From a virus, in IMG/VR virus record IMGVR_UViG_3300025732_004032, positions 1 to 20,555 of that record: 20,555 bases of DNA; one strand, 5' to 3'. Every line of letters begins with the position of its first letter. The first letter of the stretch is position 1. Below are positions 1 to 7,213 of the stretch, piece by piece. The position numbers were made by a program, and so were the translations under genes. The notes below the pieces were generated by a model, which saw only the letters and a program-made list of their open reading frames with translations, did not search any database and was not told the origin of the DNA.

Positions 1-410
1 GATGATGAATCGCCGTCTGGCTCAGTCAAACCCACCAGTAGGGCCTTATAGTAAACTCGGTCAGTACCAGGGACTGCCAAGTCGCAGTCAAAATTCTGGA
101 TTGTGACGTTGTATTCAGCTCTACCGACAAGTGCACGGAGGGCGGCAATTTTTGCTGCGATACCGGTGCCAAGCTCACTGGCGACTCGGTCTGAGTCGTA
201 GTGGGCGGTCAAGGTGATATCGCCAACCTCGGATGGAGCACACAAAACTGTCGGACGAAGACTCTTGCCCTCGTAAATCTTTTCAACAGAGGCTGTGATT
301 TCTCCACCAGAAACCTGCGCAAAATAGAAACCAGTCCATTTTGGGTGACTTTGGTTTACAGGAACAATACTTCCAAGTATTTGTCTCTGAGAAACTTTTG
401 TATTTGCCAT
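1..410 (-). CDS. Tail tube-like structural protein, 3' end cut by window edge
   Basis: The frame starts at ATG 410-408, preceded by a strong GGAGGAA ribosome site, and stays open to base 1, giving about 136 residues without a stop. The protein starts MANTKVSQRQ and continues with a beta-rich pattern (GFYFAQVSGGEITASVEKIY, then VGDITLTAHYDSDRVASELG). It lies directly downstream of the tail sheath gene, 15 bases after its stop. In contractile-tailed phages the gene after the sheath normally encodes the tail tube, which polymerises inside the sheath. The family assignment therefore rests on position and the beta-strand character, not on a diagnostic motif; another small virion protein is possible. 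The C-terminus is outside the window. Confidence 0.6.
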   Translation of the reverse strand, partial: MANTKVSQRQILGSIVPVNQSHPKWTGFYFAQVSGGEITASVEKIYEGKSLRPTVLCAPSEVGDITLTAHYDSDRVASELGTGIAAKIAALRALVGRAEYNVTIQNFDCDLAVPGTDRVYYKALLVGLTEPDGDSS

Positions 411-425
411 GTTTTTATTCCTCCG

Positions 426-1913
426 TTAAACGACTGACGCCGTTAAGTTTGATTTGACAATATCAACTTCGATTTTGTCGCCGACAGTACTTGTTCGTAC
501 CCCAACTTTTGCCTTGATTGTTCCCTCTGCAAGTTGTGATGTCGGATTAAGTTTTGCATCACAGCGAACTGTGTAGCCAGGGTCAAGTTTTCTGCCATTG
601 GAATCAAACGCCTCATAGAGAGCACCGACATCTCGCAAAGGAGCAAGAATTGAAATTAGACGTGACTCGATTGCGCTGAAAATTGTGTTTCTTCCATCGA
701 TTGAGCTGAAAACCAAATCTTCAAGACTTCTTCCAGCCTCGACCACAATATGGTTGACAGTGTCTTGCGATGTGATATATCTAAAGTTTTCAATATCTGC
801 CGAAAGCGAACGAGCACCATAAATACGAACTGTATTTTGAATAACTCTAATTGCATTTACTGAACCAAGGTCCAAAGCGTCGCCTGTTGCTTTGTCGATA
901 TCTACTTCGGTTCCCACAACAAATCTTGAAGCTGAAAGCAATCCAGCTGCTGGAACGTGAGAGCCTGTTTGATTGTGGGCCAAAGCACGCTTTGCAGCCA
1001 CATAGCCGTCTGGTGGAATCATTCTACTAATTCCAGCAACACCGGTTGGAACTTCAATCCATGGATAATACAAAGCGCAGTGCTCAGCATGTTCTCCACC
1101 CTGAATTGACAATGCCTTTGACAATGCTCCAGCGGTATCTGTTCCGAGGTCTGTGTGAAGAATAGCAATTCTGCTATTTGTGTTGGCATGTGAAATCAAT
1201 GCAGACTCAAGAGTGCCAGAAGCATTGTCTGGCGACGCAACCGCACCAGTCCCAAGAGCACCGTTGAATGTGCCGAGAGCAGTAACAAACTCTGCATCAG
1301 TTGGAGCAGAACCATCCGCTCCACCAGCAAATACAACTTGAACTTGAGTGTTCAAGATGGCCGAACCATGAGGAGCCGTAACGCTTGCAGTTACGTAACG
1401 AGCAGCAGTTGTGCTTGTATTAATTCTTCCCACTGCTTGATTGACTGAGGTGCAAGTTCCGGTTGAGTAAACCAAAACGTTGTCCAAAAGAATTTGAATT
1501 GCAAAATTTACACCAGCATTTGGCTGCGTAACAATTGTGCTCAAACCCCCAGCGAATGTTCCCGCTGTTGCATTTGCCCATGTGCCCGAACCGTTTGCTG
1601 TCAATGTCATTGCAGCACTTGCCGAACCTGTATTTAGAACTTTGGTTGCAGATGTTGCACCAGCGCCAACGACTCGTTTTACGTAGCAGCGAGTGCCGCC
1701 TTCTTCAAAAAATGTTTCAACTGTTGGATGAAGGTACGAGGTTGAAATGAATCCACCAAACATATTTTCAAATTCAGCAAGGCTCTCAATCAATACTGGA
1801 GCGGCTGATGTACCTTTTTCAGCGGTGCCGACAACAAAGAGTTGTGATGATTCGCGGACCGTTGCCGAAGACGGGCCAGTTCTGACTGCTGTTGAAATGA
1901 CTACACCGGGCAT
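426..1913 (-). CDS. Contractile tail sheath protein
   Basis: This 495-residue protein forms the contractile outer tube of the tail, which shortens to drive the inner tube through the host envelope. The N-terminus (MPGVVISTAVRTGPSS, then VVGTAEKGTSAAPVLIES and FENMFGG) matches the start of sheath proteins. The conserved C-terminal region is clear: residues near 365-400 (IRVIQNTVRIYGARSLS), then SRLISILAPLRDVGALYEAF and RCDAKLNPTSQLAEG, followed by a final strand (DKIEVDIV). A variable Ala/Thr/Gly-rich middle (about 85-240) is the surface domain that differs between sheaths. The start is supported by GGAAGG five bases upstream. Its length is normal for the family. It is the strongest evidence that the phage is a myovirus. 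Confidence 0.93.
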   Translation of the reverse strand: MPGVVISTAVRTGPSSATVRESSQLFVVGTAEKGTSAAPVLIESLAEFENMFGGFISTSYLHPTVETFFEEGGTRCYVKRVVGAGATSATKVLNTGSASAAMTLTANGSGTWANATAGTFAGGLSTIVTQPNAGVNFAIQILLDNVLVYSTGTCTSVNQAVGRINTSTTAARYVTASVTAPHGSAILNTQVQVVFAGGADGSAPTDAEFVTALGTFNGALGTGAVASPDNASGTLESALISHANTNSRIAILHTDLGTDTAGALSKALSIQGGEHAEHCALYYPWIEVPTGVAGISRMIPPDGYVAAKRALAHNQTGSHVPAAGLLSASRFVVGTEVDIDKATGDALDLGSVNAIRVIQNTVRIYGARSLSADIENFRYITSQDTVNHIVVEAGRSLEDLVFSSIDGRNTIFSAIESRLISILAPLRDVGALYEAFDSNGRKLDPGYTVRCDAKLNPTSQLAEGTIKAKVGVRTSTVGDKIEVDIVKSNLTASVV

Positions 1914-1935
1914 AAGACCTTCCTATTACTTGTTG

Positions 1936-1959
1936 GGAACTACCCCATTCATTAGTTCC
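1936..1959 (-). promoter_or_regulatory. Leader hairpin upstream of the sheath gene
   Basis: Perfect 7-base inverted repeat (GGAACTA ... TAGTTCC, 10-base loop) in the 126-base gap upstream of the sheath gene, ending 22 bases before the start codon. It has no T-tract, so it is more likely an RNA leader structure or operator than a terminator. Confidence 0.4.
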
Positions 1960-1960
1960 A

Positions 1961-1988
1961 ATAATACAGTTAGTAGGTCTTTTATTAA
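1961..1988 (-). promoter_or_regulatory. Candidate promoter for sheath and tail tube genes
   Basis: On the minus strand a TATTAT -10 (1966-1961) sits 16 bases downstream of TTAATA (1988-1983), inside the only sizeable gap between the tail-completion and sheath genes. The -35 match is weak. The call rests on position and the good -10; high expression of sheath and tube would be expected from a dedicated promoter. Confidence 0.3.
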
Positions 1989-2039
1989 TGCAACTGTTAG
2001 AAAGATTTGTTGTAAAGAGATTTTAAAAATTATTTAATT

Positions 2040-2654
2040 TTAAAATTCGCCCTCAAGCGAATCTAGGTCTTCACCAGCACCGGATGAATAGCTTCTTAGA
2101 ATAATTTCATCAACCGTACCCAGTGATTTGCGAGAAACAATTTCATCCAGCTGGATGTTGTAGGCCACATATGAACCAGCAAGCATTCTGTCACCCTTTA
2201 AAAGTGTTAAATCAGAAAACTCTTCTCGCATTGATGACTCATCAATCATAATTCTAAAAAAATCATTAGGGTCAGTTGCTTTTAAGCACGGATAGTCAAG
2301 GAGCGCTGACCGAACAACGGTAGTAAGTCTATCCCTCATTTCCGTACATTCTTGTGAACCCTCAGCCCTAACCCAGACATATGTTCTCATCTGGTATTCG
2401 ACCCTATATAGGGGGTCGGCGTTGCCGTAGCCAATTCTTTCCAGTCTGTTTGTGGAAATCGCTATGGTGATGATTGTTGGCCAAGAATCTAACGCTAAAG
2501 GTTCGTAAGTTATAAATTCCTCTGGAGTCGGCAGGTCGGTGCTTGAGAGATTCCAGCCATTTCTGTATTCAATCAACCTAACTGGGATGTCAAGTTTGAG
2601 GTAGTTATTGATATATTGTTTGGCAAATTGAGCACCGTGCATTAGTTCCATCAT
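2040..2654 (-). CDS. Tail completion / terminator-like protein
   Basis: This 204-residue protein sits between the neck protein and the sheath, the usual place of the tail terminator or completion protein that caps the tail and joins it to the head. The middle carries the pattern of that group: LDSWPTIITIAISTNRLERI, then YRVEYQMRTYVWVRAEG, CTEMRDRLTTVVRSALLDYP and a final strand MLAGSYVAYNIQLDEIV, that is an alternating beta sheet with one long amphipathic helix. No catalytic motif is seen. Its ATG overlaps the upstream TGA by four bases (ATGA at 2654-2651), so it is probably translationally coupled to the neck gene. The role is inferred from fold-like pattern and order, without a definitive sequence signature. 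Confidence 0.65.
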   Translation of the reverse strand: MMELMHGAQFAKQYINNYLKLDIPVRLIEYRNGWNLSSTDLPTPEEFITYEPLALDSWPTIITIAISTNRLERIGYGNADPLYRVEYQMRTYVWVRAEGSQECTEMRDRLTTVVRSALLDYPCLKATDPNDFFRIMIDESSMREEFSDLTLLKGDRMLAGSYVAYNIQLDEIVSRKSLGTVDEIILRSYSSGAGEDLDSLEGEF

Positions 2655-3142
2655 CCTGGTCCAATCTGTTTTTTAACTCCATAGGCGACATATCGCGCCA
2701 TAGTTTTGCCGAGGTCGCGTGAAAATCCAACAGGAGTAAAAATTACTCTTCTTTTAGCCATTTTGCTTGTGCCATATTGGTGAAATTTTGCATATTCGAC
2801 GTCGGTGCCAAATTCGGCACGAGTATCCATGACCATATTTACTCTTGAATTTTCTAGTTCTGTAACGCTTCTAAACAGTTTTCCAGTTCTCACCATAGGC
2901 GGCGCACCAGGAACATTGGTCGCTTTCCATGACGCATATTGTGGGCTTAATGGGCTCCAACCACCAGAGGGGAGTCCGTTGGCCGTAAAGTTTGCAGCAT
3001 AACGAGTTTCCAGTTCTCTTTTTGCCCAATAGAAAACAGGTTTCATTTTTCTTGTTCGTTTTTTCATGTCATCCAGAAGTTCTTCTACATCTTCCGTGTC
3101 TATGTCGACATGAACTACTATCCTGACGTCACCTCTGGCCAT
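2651..3142 (-). CDS. Neck / virion morphogenesis protein (HK97 gp10- or Mu gpG-like)
   Basis: This 163-residue protein resembles the phage virion morphogenesis group that forms the head-tail joining ring. A basic helical N-terminal half (LLDDMKKRTRKMKPVF, FYWAKRELETRYAANFTANG) is followed by GGWSPLSPQYASWKA, then the motif PPMVRTGKLFRSVT. Next come EFGTDVEYAKFHQYGTSKMA and RVIFTPVGFS. The 'MVRTGKL..S' and 'Y..FHQYGT.....R.F.P.' blocks are the family hallmarks. The ATG directly follows the TAA of the connector gene (TAA at 3145-3143, ATG at 3142-3140), so the two are co-translated. Size is normal. The specific subfamily cannot be settled by eye. Confidence 0.82.
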   Translation of the reverse strand: MARGDVRIVVHVDIDTEDVEELLDDMKKRTRKMKPVFYWAKRELETRYAANFTANGLPSGGWSPLSPQYASWKATNVPGAPPMVRTGKLFRSVTELENSRVNMVMDTRAEFGTDVEYAKFHQYGTSKMAKRRVIFTPVGFSRDLGKTMARYVAYGVKKQIGPG

Positions 3143-4003
3143 TTATGCAACCCTGACTCTGCGGTACCTCTTTACTGCGAGTAGTTCTTTTTCCATGAAT
3201 CCAGTTTCCACAGGGGCAACAGAACGTGGATTTAGGTCTTTTATACCGACCACGTCATCGTGCATGTTCTGCATTTCTCGTGTTGCTGCTCGCAAAATCA
3301 TTAACCTAAACATAGGAATTGATGCTCCGTCAAAACCTGCGGTATAACTGATTGTGACCTTATCGTCTGGTCCGCCATACCAATAATCAATACCATATCT
3401 TCGGACCATGTAATGAGTATTTTCAAGCAATGTTGTTTGCACATCACCATCGATTACGGATGTTGTAGCAATGTTGGCGTTTGTTTTGGAAAAGTTGATA
3501 CTTGTTGGAGTTGAGCTGGTGACAGTGAAGTTTCCATTAAACACGGTGTTTGAAAAATCAGATGAGGTTATTTTGCTTCCAACTGAAAATGGATGCATGT
3601 TGTCAAATGTTATGGTTGCCACATTGTTGGTGAGAGAAACAGAAGCTGGATTATATGAAACTCCAGGTCTTCTGACCTTGACGTTACTAACAGCAATAAC
3701 CGGAGTATTCCTAAAATACAAGGTTTCTGGAGGAAGGGCATAATCGGCAGCAGAGTTTGCTACCTCTCCGTTCTGACCGTCCCTATATGTGTCCTGATTT
3801 GTCAAAAAAGAAGACATTGGAATTCCGTGGAAATTTGAATCAAGAATATGTTCTTCAACAAAACTTGTAACCTCTATTGGCCTTCTAAGATAGGCCTCAA
3901 GTTCACTCTGAAGACCTTGTAGCACATATTCCGCAGCGTCAACCTGACGCAAAGTAAACTTTACGTCCATATAGGTTGTCAACTCTGCTACTGATACCAA
4001 CAT
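3143..4003 (-). CDS. Head-tail connector (adaptor) protein with inserted beta domain
   Basis: The first 45 residues (AELTTYMDVKFTLRQVDAAE, then LQGLQSELEAYLRRPIEV) form the helical start typical of gp6/gp15-type adaptors that plug the portal. The C-terminus (YTAGFDGASIPMFRLMILRA, then AATREMQNMHDDVVGIKDLN) is also typical, with the 'Y.AG.......P..lk..il..a...' pattern. At 286 residues it is much longer than a usual adaptor. The extra part, about residues 121-188, is a separate beta domain (ATITFDNMHPFSVGSKI, then VFNGNFTVTSSTPTSINFSK) of a kind that recurs in phage structural proteins as a surface decoration. An AAGGA ribosome site lies 4015-4011. It is the first gene of the head-tail module. 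Confidence 0.75.
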   Translation of the reverse strand: MLVSVAELTTYMDVKFTLRQVDAAEYVLQGLQSELEAYLRRPIEVTSFVEEHILDSNFHGIPMSSFLTNQDTYRDGQNGEVANSAADYALPPETLYFRNTPVIAVSNVKVRRPGVSYNPASVSLTNNVATITFDNMHPFSVGSKITSSDFSNTVFNGNFTVTSSTPTSINFSKTNANIATTSVIDGDVQTTLLENTHYMVRRYGIDYWYGGPDDKVTISYTAGFDGASIPMFRLMILRAATREMQNMHDDVVGIKDLNPRSVAPVETGFMEKELLAVKRYRRVRVA

Positions 4004-4035
4004 AAACCTATCCTTATGGTGTTAATGTAGGTTTA

Positions 4036-4044
4036 ATTGTACCA
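4036..4044 (-). promoter_or_regulatory. Extended -10 promoter for the connector/tail module
   Basis: The minus strand reads TGGTACAAT (4044-4036): a TACAAT -10 preceded by TG one base upstream, the extended -10 arrangement. It lies 33 bases upstream of the connector ATG and just after a hairpin that could end the H1-like transcript. No good -35 is visible, as is usual for this promoter class. Confidence 0.45.
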
Positions 4045-4053
4045 CTAACGCAA

Positions 4054-4077
4054 AATCGTAATTAATTAACTACGATT
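4054..4077 (-). terminator. Candidate terminator of the H1-like gene
   Basis: Inverted repeat AATCGTA ... TACGATT with a TTAATTAA centre, starting three bases after the H1-like stop codon. On the minus strand the stem runs into a short T run (ATTTTG). The stem is AT-rich, so it would be weak. As an almost complete 24-base palindrome it could also bind a dimeric regulator. Confidence 0.4.
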
Positions 4078-4080
4078 CAG

Positions 4081-4662
4081 TTATCTCGCTCTTCTTGACG
4101 CTGCCTTCTTAGCGGCTGGTCGTTTTTTAGCAACAGCTTTTTTGGCGGCTTGCTTTTTCTTGGTTGCTTTTTTGGCTGCTCTAGCTTTCTTTGCAGCTTT
4201 AGCTCTCTTGGCTTTCTTGGCCGCCTTGACTGCGTCTTCACGCGCCTTTCTCTGGGCTAACCCTCTTGTTGCATCCCGACCTGGTTTATTTAAAGAAAAT
4301 CCCAATCGAGCATTTCCACCGATAGCACCCATTTGTCGGCGATTTGGAAGACCCTTAGCTCTACGGGCTGCCATTATTTTTTTATCAATTGGAGGTCGTC
4401 CCCTAAATGTAACACCAGCAAGTGTTTTGGTTTTTCCAGATTCGTCGTAGCCCATTTGTTTGGTGGAATATTTAGCTAACTGATTAAGTCCCTTACGGCC
4501 ACCATAGGCTTTTTTAACTATGTCATTAAGATTTTTGAGTTCTTGTTTATTCTTTTTGGTTCCGCCTCTTTTAGTTTTTACCAATTTCTCAAGTCTGGCA
4601 AGCTGAGTTCTAACTATCTCTGCATCGTCTGTAAAATCTGGTCCGTATCTTAAGCCCGGCAT
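4081..4662 (-). CDS. Histone H1-like basic protein with Lys/Ala-rich tail
   Basis: This 193-residue protein has two parts. The N-terminal three quarters is charged and helical (DDAEIVRTQLARLEKLVK, then NKQELKNLNDIVKKAYGG) followed by Arg/Gly-rich stretches (GVTFRGRPPIDKKIMAARRA, MGAIGGNARLGFSLNKPGRD). The last 48 or so residues are almost only Lys, Ala and Arg in AAKK-type repeats, like eukaryotic H1 tails and the tails of actinobacterial HU proteins, which bind and compact DNA. ATG 4662 is chosen because GAGG lies six bases upstream (4671-4668); an upstream in-frame GTG at 4713 would start inside a hairpin and adds an unlikely peptide. Its place between ParB and connector genes suggests a virion or genome-condensing role, but a host-directed nucleoid role is possible. 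No named family is recognised. Confidence 0.65.
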   Translation of the reverse strand: MPGLRYGPDFTDDAEIVRTQLARLEKLVKTKRGGTKKNKQELKNLNDIVKKAYGGRKGLNQLAKYSTKQMGYDESGKTKTLAGVTFRGRPPIDKKIMAARRAKGLPNRRQMGAIGGNARLGFSLNKPGRDATRGLAQRKAREDAVKAAKKAKRAKAAKKARAAKKATKKKQAAKKAVAKKRPAAKKAASRRAR

Positions 4663-4674
4663 AACGTCCTCATT

Positions 4675-4701
4675 CTTGTTTTGTACAAAATACAAAACAA
4701 G
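4675..4701. repeat. Perfect 11-base inverted repeat in the H1-like leader
   Basis: CTTGTTTTGTA and its exact complement TACAAAACAAG are separated by five bases. The element ends four bases upstream of the GAGG ribosome site of the H1-like gene. It could be an operator for a dimeric repressor or an RNA hairpin that modulates translation. Confidence 0.7.
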
Positions 4702-4708
4702 TGTATCA

Positions 4709-4724
4709 CCCACTCGCCAGTGGG
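4709..4724 (-). terminator. GC-rich hairpin after the second ParB-like gene
   Basis: CCCACT / AGTGGG stem with a four-base loop, beginning 12 bases after the stop of the ParB-like gene. On the minus strand it is not followed by a clear T-tract, but by the AT-rich palindrome at 4675-4701. The pair may act together as a terminator or as a processed leader. Confidence 0.35.
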
Positions 4725-4735
4725 TTTGTGTAGAG

Positions 4736-5284
4736 CTATCTATCCGGGTTGGGTGGTGATTCCACCAAAGACGCCCTGTCTACGGTTTTTGAGTCAGCCT
4801 CAATAGGCACCCAGGCTCTCGCATATGTATGTTCCTGTATTTTTCGACTCTTAATGATGCTTGCATCCAGAAGTAGGTCAAGCTCATCAACCCCCATGGA
4901 TAGTAAGTTTTTAAAATCTTTAATATCGTATTTTCCCGATAAATTAATTTTCCTAATTATCTTGGAAAGAGGTTTGGCTACTATTGAGCCCTTGCCCCTA
5001 TTTAGTTGAATATGCAGCATCATTGCATCGATTAGGTCACAATCGTGTTCGACGACGGGGATGAGCCCTTTTGTCGCCTCCGCAATGCTTTTAACATTTT
5101 TTGCCAAAAGCCAACGTTCGCTTCCGTCAATTATTTCGCCAGTCCATTTAGATACATGAATTGGTTGTATGAACCCATATTGCTGCAGGGACGCAGAAAG
5201 CACCATTAAGTCTGGACGCAATATATATGTTGCTTTCCATTCGGGCACTTTTAGTGAGTCGATTTGAACGTAATTAATATTCAT
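4736..5284 (-). CDS. Small ParB-like (ParB/Srx fold) protein, partner of PP-loop enzyme
   Basis: The first 100 residues have the ParB N-terminal domain: VQIDSLKVPEWKATYILRPD, then LSASLQQYGFIQPIHVSKW, then the box II-like GEIIDGSERWLLAKN (DGSERW at 53-58). In ParB this domain binds CTP or, in some phage relatives, acts as a nuclease or ATPase. The remaining 80 residues are helical and might bind DNA (DIKDFKNLLSMGVDELDLLL has a helix-turn-helix-like look). It overlaps the PP-loop gene by 11 bases. The same pairing of a short ParB-like protein with a PAPS-reductase-like protein is known from the E. coli ibrB/ibrA genes. It is too short, and has the wrong neighbours, to be a partition protein with a ParA. 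Confidence 0.75.
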   Translation of the reverse strand: MNINYVQIDSLKVPEWKATYILRPDLMVLSASLQQYGFIQPIHVSKWTGEIIDGSERWLLAKNVKSIAEATKGLIPVVEHDCDLIDAMMLHIQLNRGKGSIVAKPLSKIIRKINLSGKYDIKDFKNLLSMGVDELDLLLDASIIKSRKIQEHTYARAWVPIEADSKTVDRASLVESPPNPDR

Positions 5285-6416
5285 CTATGTTGCTCATTTC
5301 TTGCTCTTCGATGGTTCTTACGGCGTGAGCCTTTGTCTTTGGACCTATTGGTGTTGGTGAATTTACGTCTATGTCGTTTAATAATAAATTCCTTATTAGC
5401 CAATTTATTGGGTAAGCCCTTGGGTCCGAATTATGTTTTTGTCTAAACCTAGAAACAAACACTCGCGCTTCTCTTTTACGTTTTTCCCCAATCAAAAAAT
5501 CTTCTATGAACTCTCCGGCACCAGAAAAACCATTATCAGAATATCGACTAATTAATTTTTCAACATCAAACTCGGGCCACCAACGTCTTTGTGCATCTAT
5601 GTGTGGGAAACATTCAAAAAGCCTGTCATAGAATTCTGGTTCCGTAGCAACAACATCACCAATTCTTCTTATTGCAACGCTATGCAATGGGATACCAACC
5701 CTTGTGTTGCTTTGTGTTAAAGCTGCCAGCTCGTAATATTCGCAAAATTCAGCATTGTGTTCTTCTGTAATGAACTTGAAAACATCATCAGTGTTCCAGT
5801 CATAAATGATTTTGGCAAATTTAAGAGGGATGCTTTGTTTGAGCCTATATGGATGATTGATGTAATTTTCATGAAGTTTTTGCACGACGGAACGATAGCG
5901 AACCATTGATTCACTAGCCCTGACGCCAGTTATAAAAGCAACACTACCTTTTTTATTATTCATTGTATAAACGTCGGTTGGTTCAGGTAAAGACCGAGAA
6001 TGGTCTAACCCAAAATGAGTTGCGTTAATTGCCCATGGCGGCATGTCTCTGATTAATCTGTTTTCTTTTAATCTTCTTTCACTCCATAGGAGAGTCGTCT
6101 CTCTTCTTCCAAGAACCCAGATTTCTGCTGGGTACGGCAGGCAATACCACTCCATGTCTACCCACGGATAATTCCTTACCTTCTCCACATAACTAATCGT
6201 GGCTGGAGAAACCATTTCCTCATCACGAAAAATTACTTTAACTGGACCTAAATTTCTCTCCTCGTGAATTTCTTTAGCTAAATACAAAACAGCAGTGGAA
6301 TCTTTGCCTCCAGAAAATTGAACGCATACCGTATCGAAAGTGTCGTATACATGTCTTATTCTGGCGCGTGCAGCATCTACGCAGGAGATATTTAAAAACA
6401 TGCGTTGTCTAGTCAT
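5274..6416 (-). CDS. PAPS reductase-like PP-loop enzyme (IbrA/DndC-like)
   Basis: This 380-residue protein has the PP-loop SGGKDS at residues 35-40 (DTVCVQFSGGKDSTAVLYLA), which binds the pyrophosphate of ATP or a nucleotide in PAPS reductases, sulfurtransferases and N-type ATP pyrophosphatases. A second nucleotide-site block follows (VKVIFRDEEMVSPATISYVE). Further blocks are VAFITGVRASESMVRYRSV, corresponding to the G.R..ES..R motif of PAPS reductases, and PLKFAKIIYDWNTDDVFKFI, which matches the 'P...W...DV..fi' element. The C-terminal third is family-specific. It lies between two ParB-like genes, 17 bases after the first and overlapping the second. DndC, used in DNA phosphorothioation, is a relative, so sulfur-linked nucleic acid modification is possible; reduction of PAPS for cysteine synthesis is less likely here. 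No clear ribosome site precedes ATG 6416. Confidence 0.82.
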   Translation of the reverse strand: MTRQRMFLNISCVDAARARIRHVYDTFDTVCVQFSGGKDSTAVLYLAKEIHEERNLGPVKVIFRDEEMVSPATISYVEKVRNYPWVDMEWYCLPYPAEIWVLGRRETTLLWSERRLKENRLIRDMPPWAINATHFGLDHSRSLPEPTDVYTMNNKKGSVAFITGVRASESMVRYRSVVQKLHENYINHPYRLKQSIPLKFAKIIYDWNTDDVFKFITEEHNAEFCEYYELAALTQSNTRVGIPLHSVAIRRIGDVVATEPEFYDRLFECFPHIDAQRRWWPEFDVEKLISRYSDNGFSGAGEFIEDFLIGEKRKREARVFVSRFRQKHNSDPRAYPINWLIRNLLLNDIDVNSPTPIGPKTKAHAVRTIEEQEMSNIDEY

Positions 6417-6433
6417 AAAAATTTATTTATTTT

Positions 6434-7213
6434 TTAAATTTCACAGTGTTCATCAATAAAGTTCAATAGTTTTTGTCCAGTAGTTGAGCCATCGATGCTT
6501 GGGTTATTGCGTAGCCAGGTTATGAACCTGTACCATTTTTTCTGTTGGTCCGAATTATCAAATACTAAAGGAACTTGCACTGCAGCACTTGGGGCAGCCC
6601 CAGGCATGGCCACAGTAGAGCCACGAATCGCAATATCTTCGTGATTCATCTGATTATCGGCAACTATTCTCATTTCCCCGTCTTCTGTTTTCTGAACTAA
6701 ATTATCAATTTCTCGTGCAGTCTCTTGTTGTGCGGCAGTAAATTCTTTTTTTGTTTCTATGTTTTCGTTTTCTATTTTTGCCAATACCGCATCACTCTCA
6801 TAAGATGCAATTTCAAATTCGTCCCAACCCATATCTTCAAGAAGTTCTGGATAAAAATCAGATATTGAGACAATCATGTCTAAAAGTAGTTCTGGTTCCG
6901 TATAACCAAGTTCCATAGTTCTGTTATCGGCAAGCGCATACGCAATAGCACGTTTGTCGTCGGCGTCCAAAAAAACTACAGCAATTTTGTCCCAACCCAA
7001 AACTTTTGCTGCCTCTAGTTGGTGATTACCAGCTATTACCGTGGATGTACCATCTTCATTTTTTTTGGCAACAATGGGTTTTATTTGCCCAAACTCCGAG
7101 TAGGAAGAAACAATCGCATCAACATTTCCGACACGAGGGTTATTTTCTAAAGGGCTAAGACTCTCAATTGGAACAGCAAGAGACAAAAGAGACTTATGGA
7201 TGTTGGGTTTCAT
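6434..7213 (-). CDS. ParB-like N-terminal domain protein
   Basis: Residues 12-110 form a ParB/Srx-fold domain. It begins VPIESLSPLENNPRVGNVDA, followed by YSEFGQIKPIVAKK and the box II variant AGNHQLEAAKVLGWDKIAVV (GNHQLEAA at 62-69), then ADDKRAIAYALADNRTMELG. This arrangement is common in phage ParB-like proteins that stand without ParA and are linked to DNA modification or nuclease functions. The second half is acidic and helical, and the C-terminus (FDNSDQQKKWYRFITWLRNN) resembles a short domain often found at the end of such proteins. It overlaps the upstream gene by ATGA at 7213-7210 and is followed after 17 bases by the PP-loop enzyme. Probably the lead gene of a ParB / PP-loop / ParB trio. 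Confidence 0.8.
   Translation of the reverse strand: MKPNIHKSLLSLAVPIESLSPLENNPRVGNVDAIVSSYSEFGQIKPIVAKKNEDGTSTVIAGNHQLEAAKVLGWDKIAVVFLDADDKRAIAYALADNRTMELGYTEPELLLDMIVSISDFYPELLEDMGWDEFEIASYESDAVLAKIENENIETKKEFTAAQQETAREIDNLVQKTEDGEMRIVADNQMNHEDIAIRGSTVAMPGAAPSAAVQVPLVFDNSDQQKKWYRFITWLRNNPSIDGSTTGQKLLNFIDEHCEI

Noticed and set aside
201-437. Plus-strand frame opposite the tail-tube gene
   Set aside because: It has no ribosome site, crosses the start region of the minus-strand gene, and the minus frame has a coherent beta-rich product and a strong Shine-Dalgarno.
4142-4450. Plus-strand hydrophobic frame of 102 codons opposite the H1-like gene
   Set aside because: Its Ala/Leu/Phe-rich, membrane-like sequence is simply the reverse complement of the Lys/Ala repeat codons.
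4736-7213. ParB-like genes as a plasmid-type partition system
   Set aside because: There is no ParA-type ATPase in the window and no parS-like repeats were seen; the PP-loop neighbour suggests another function.
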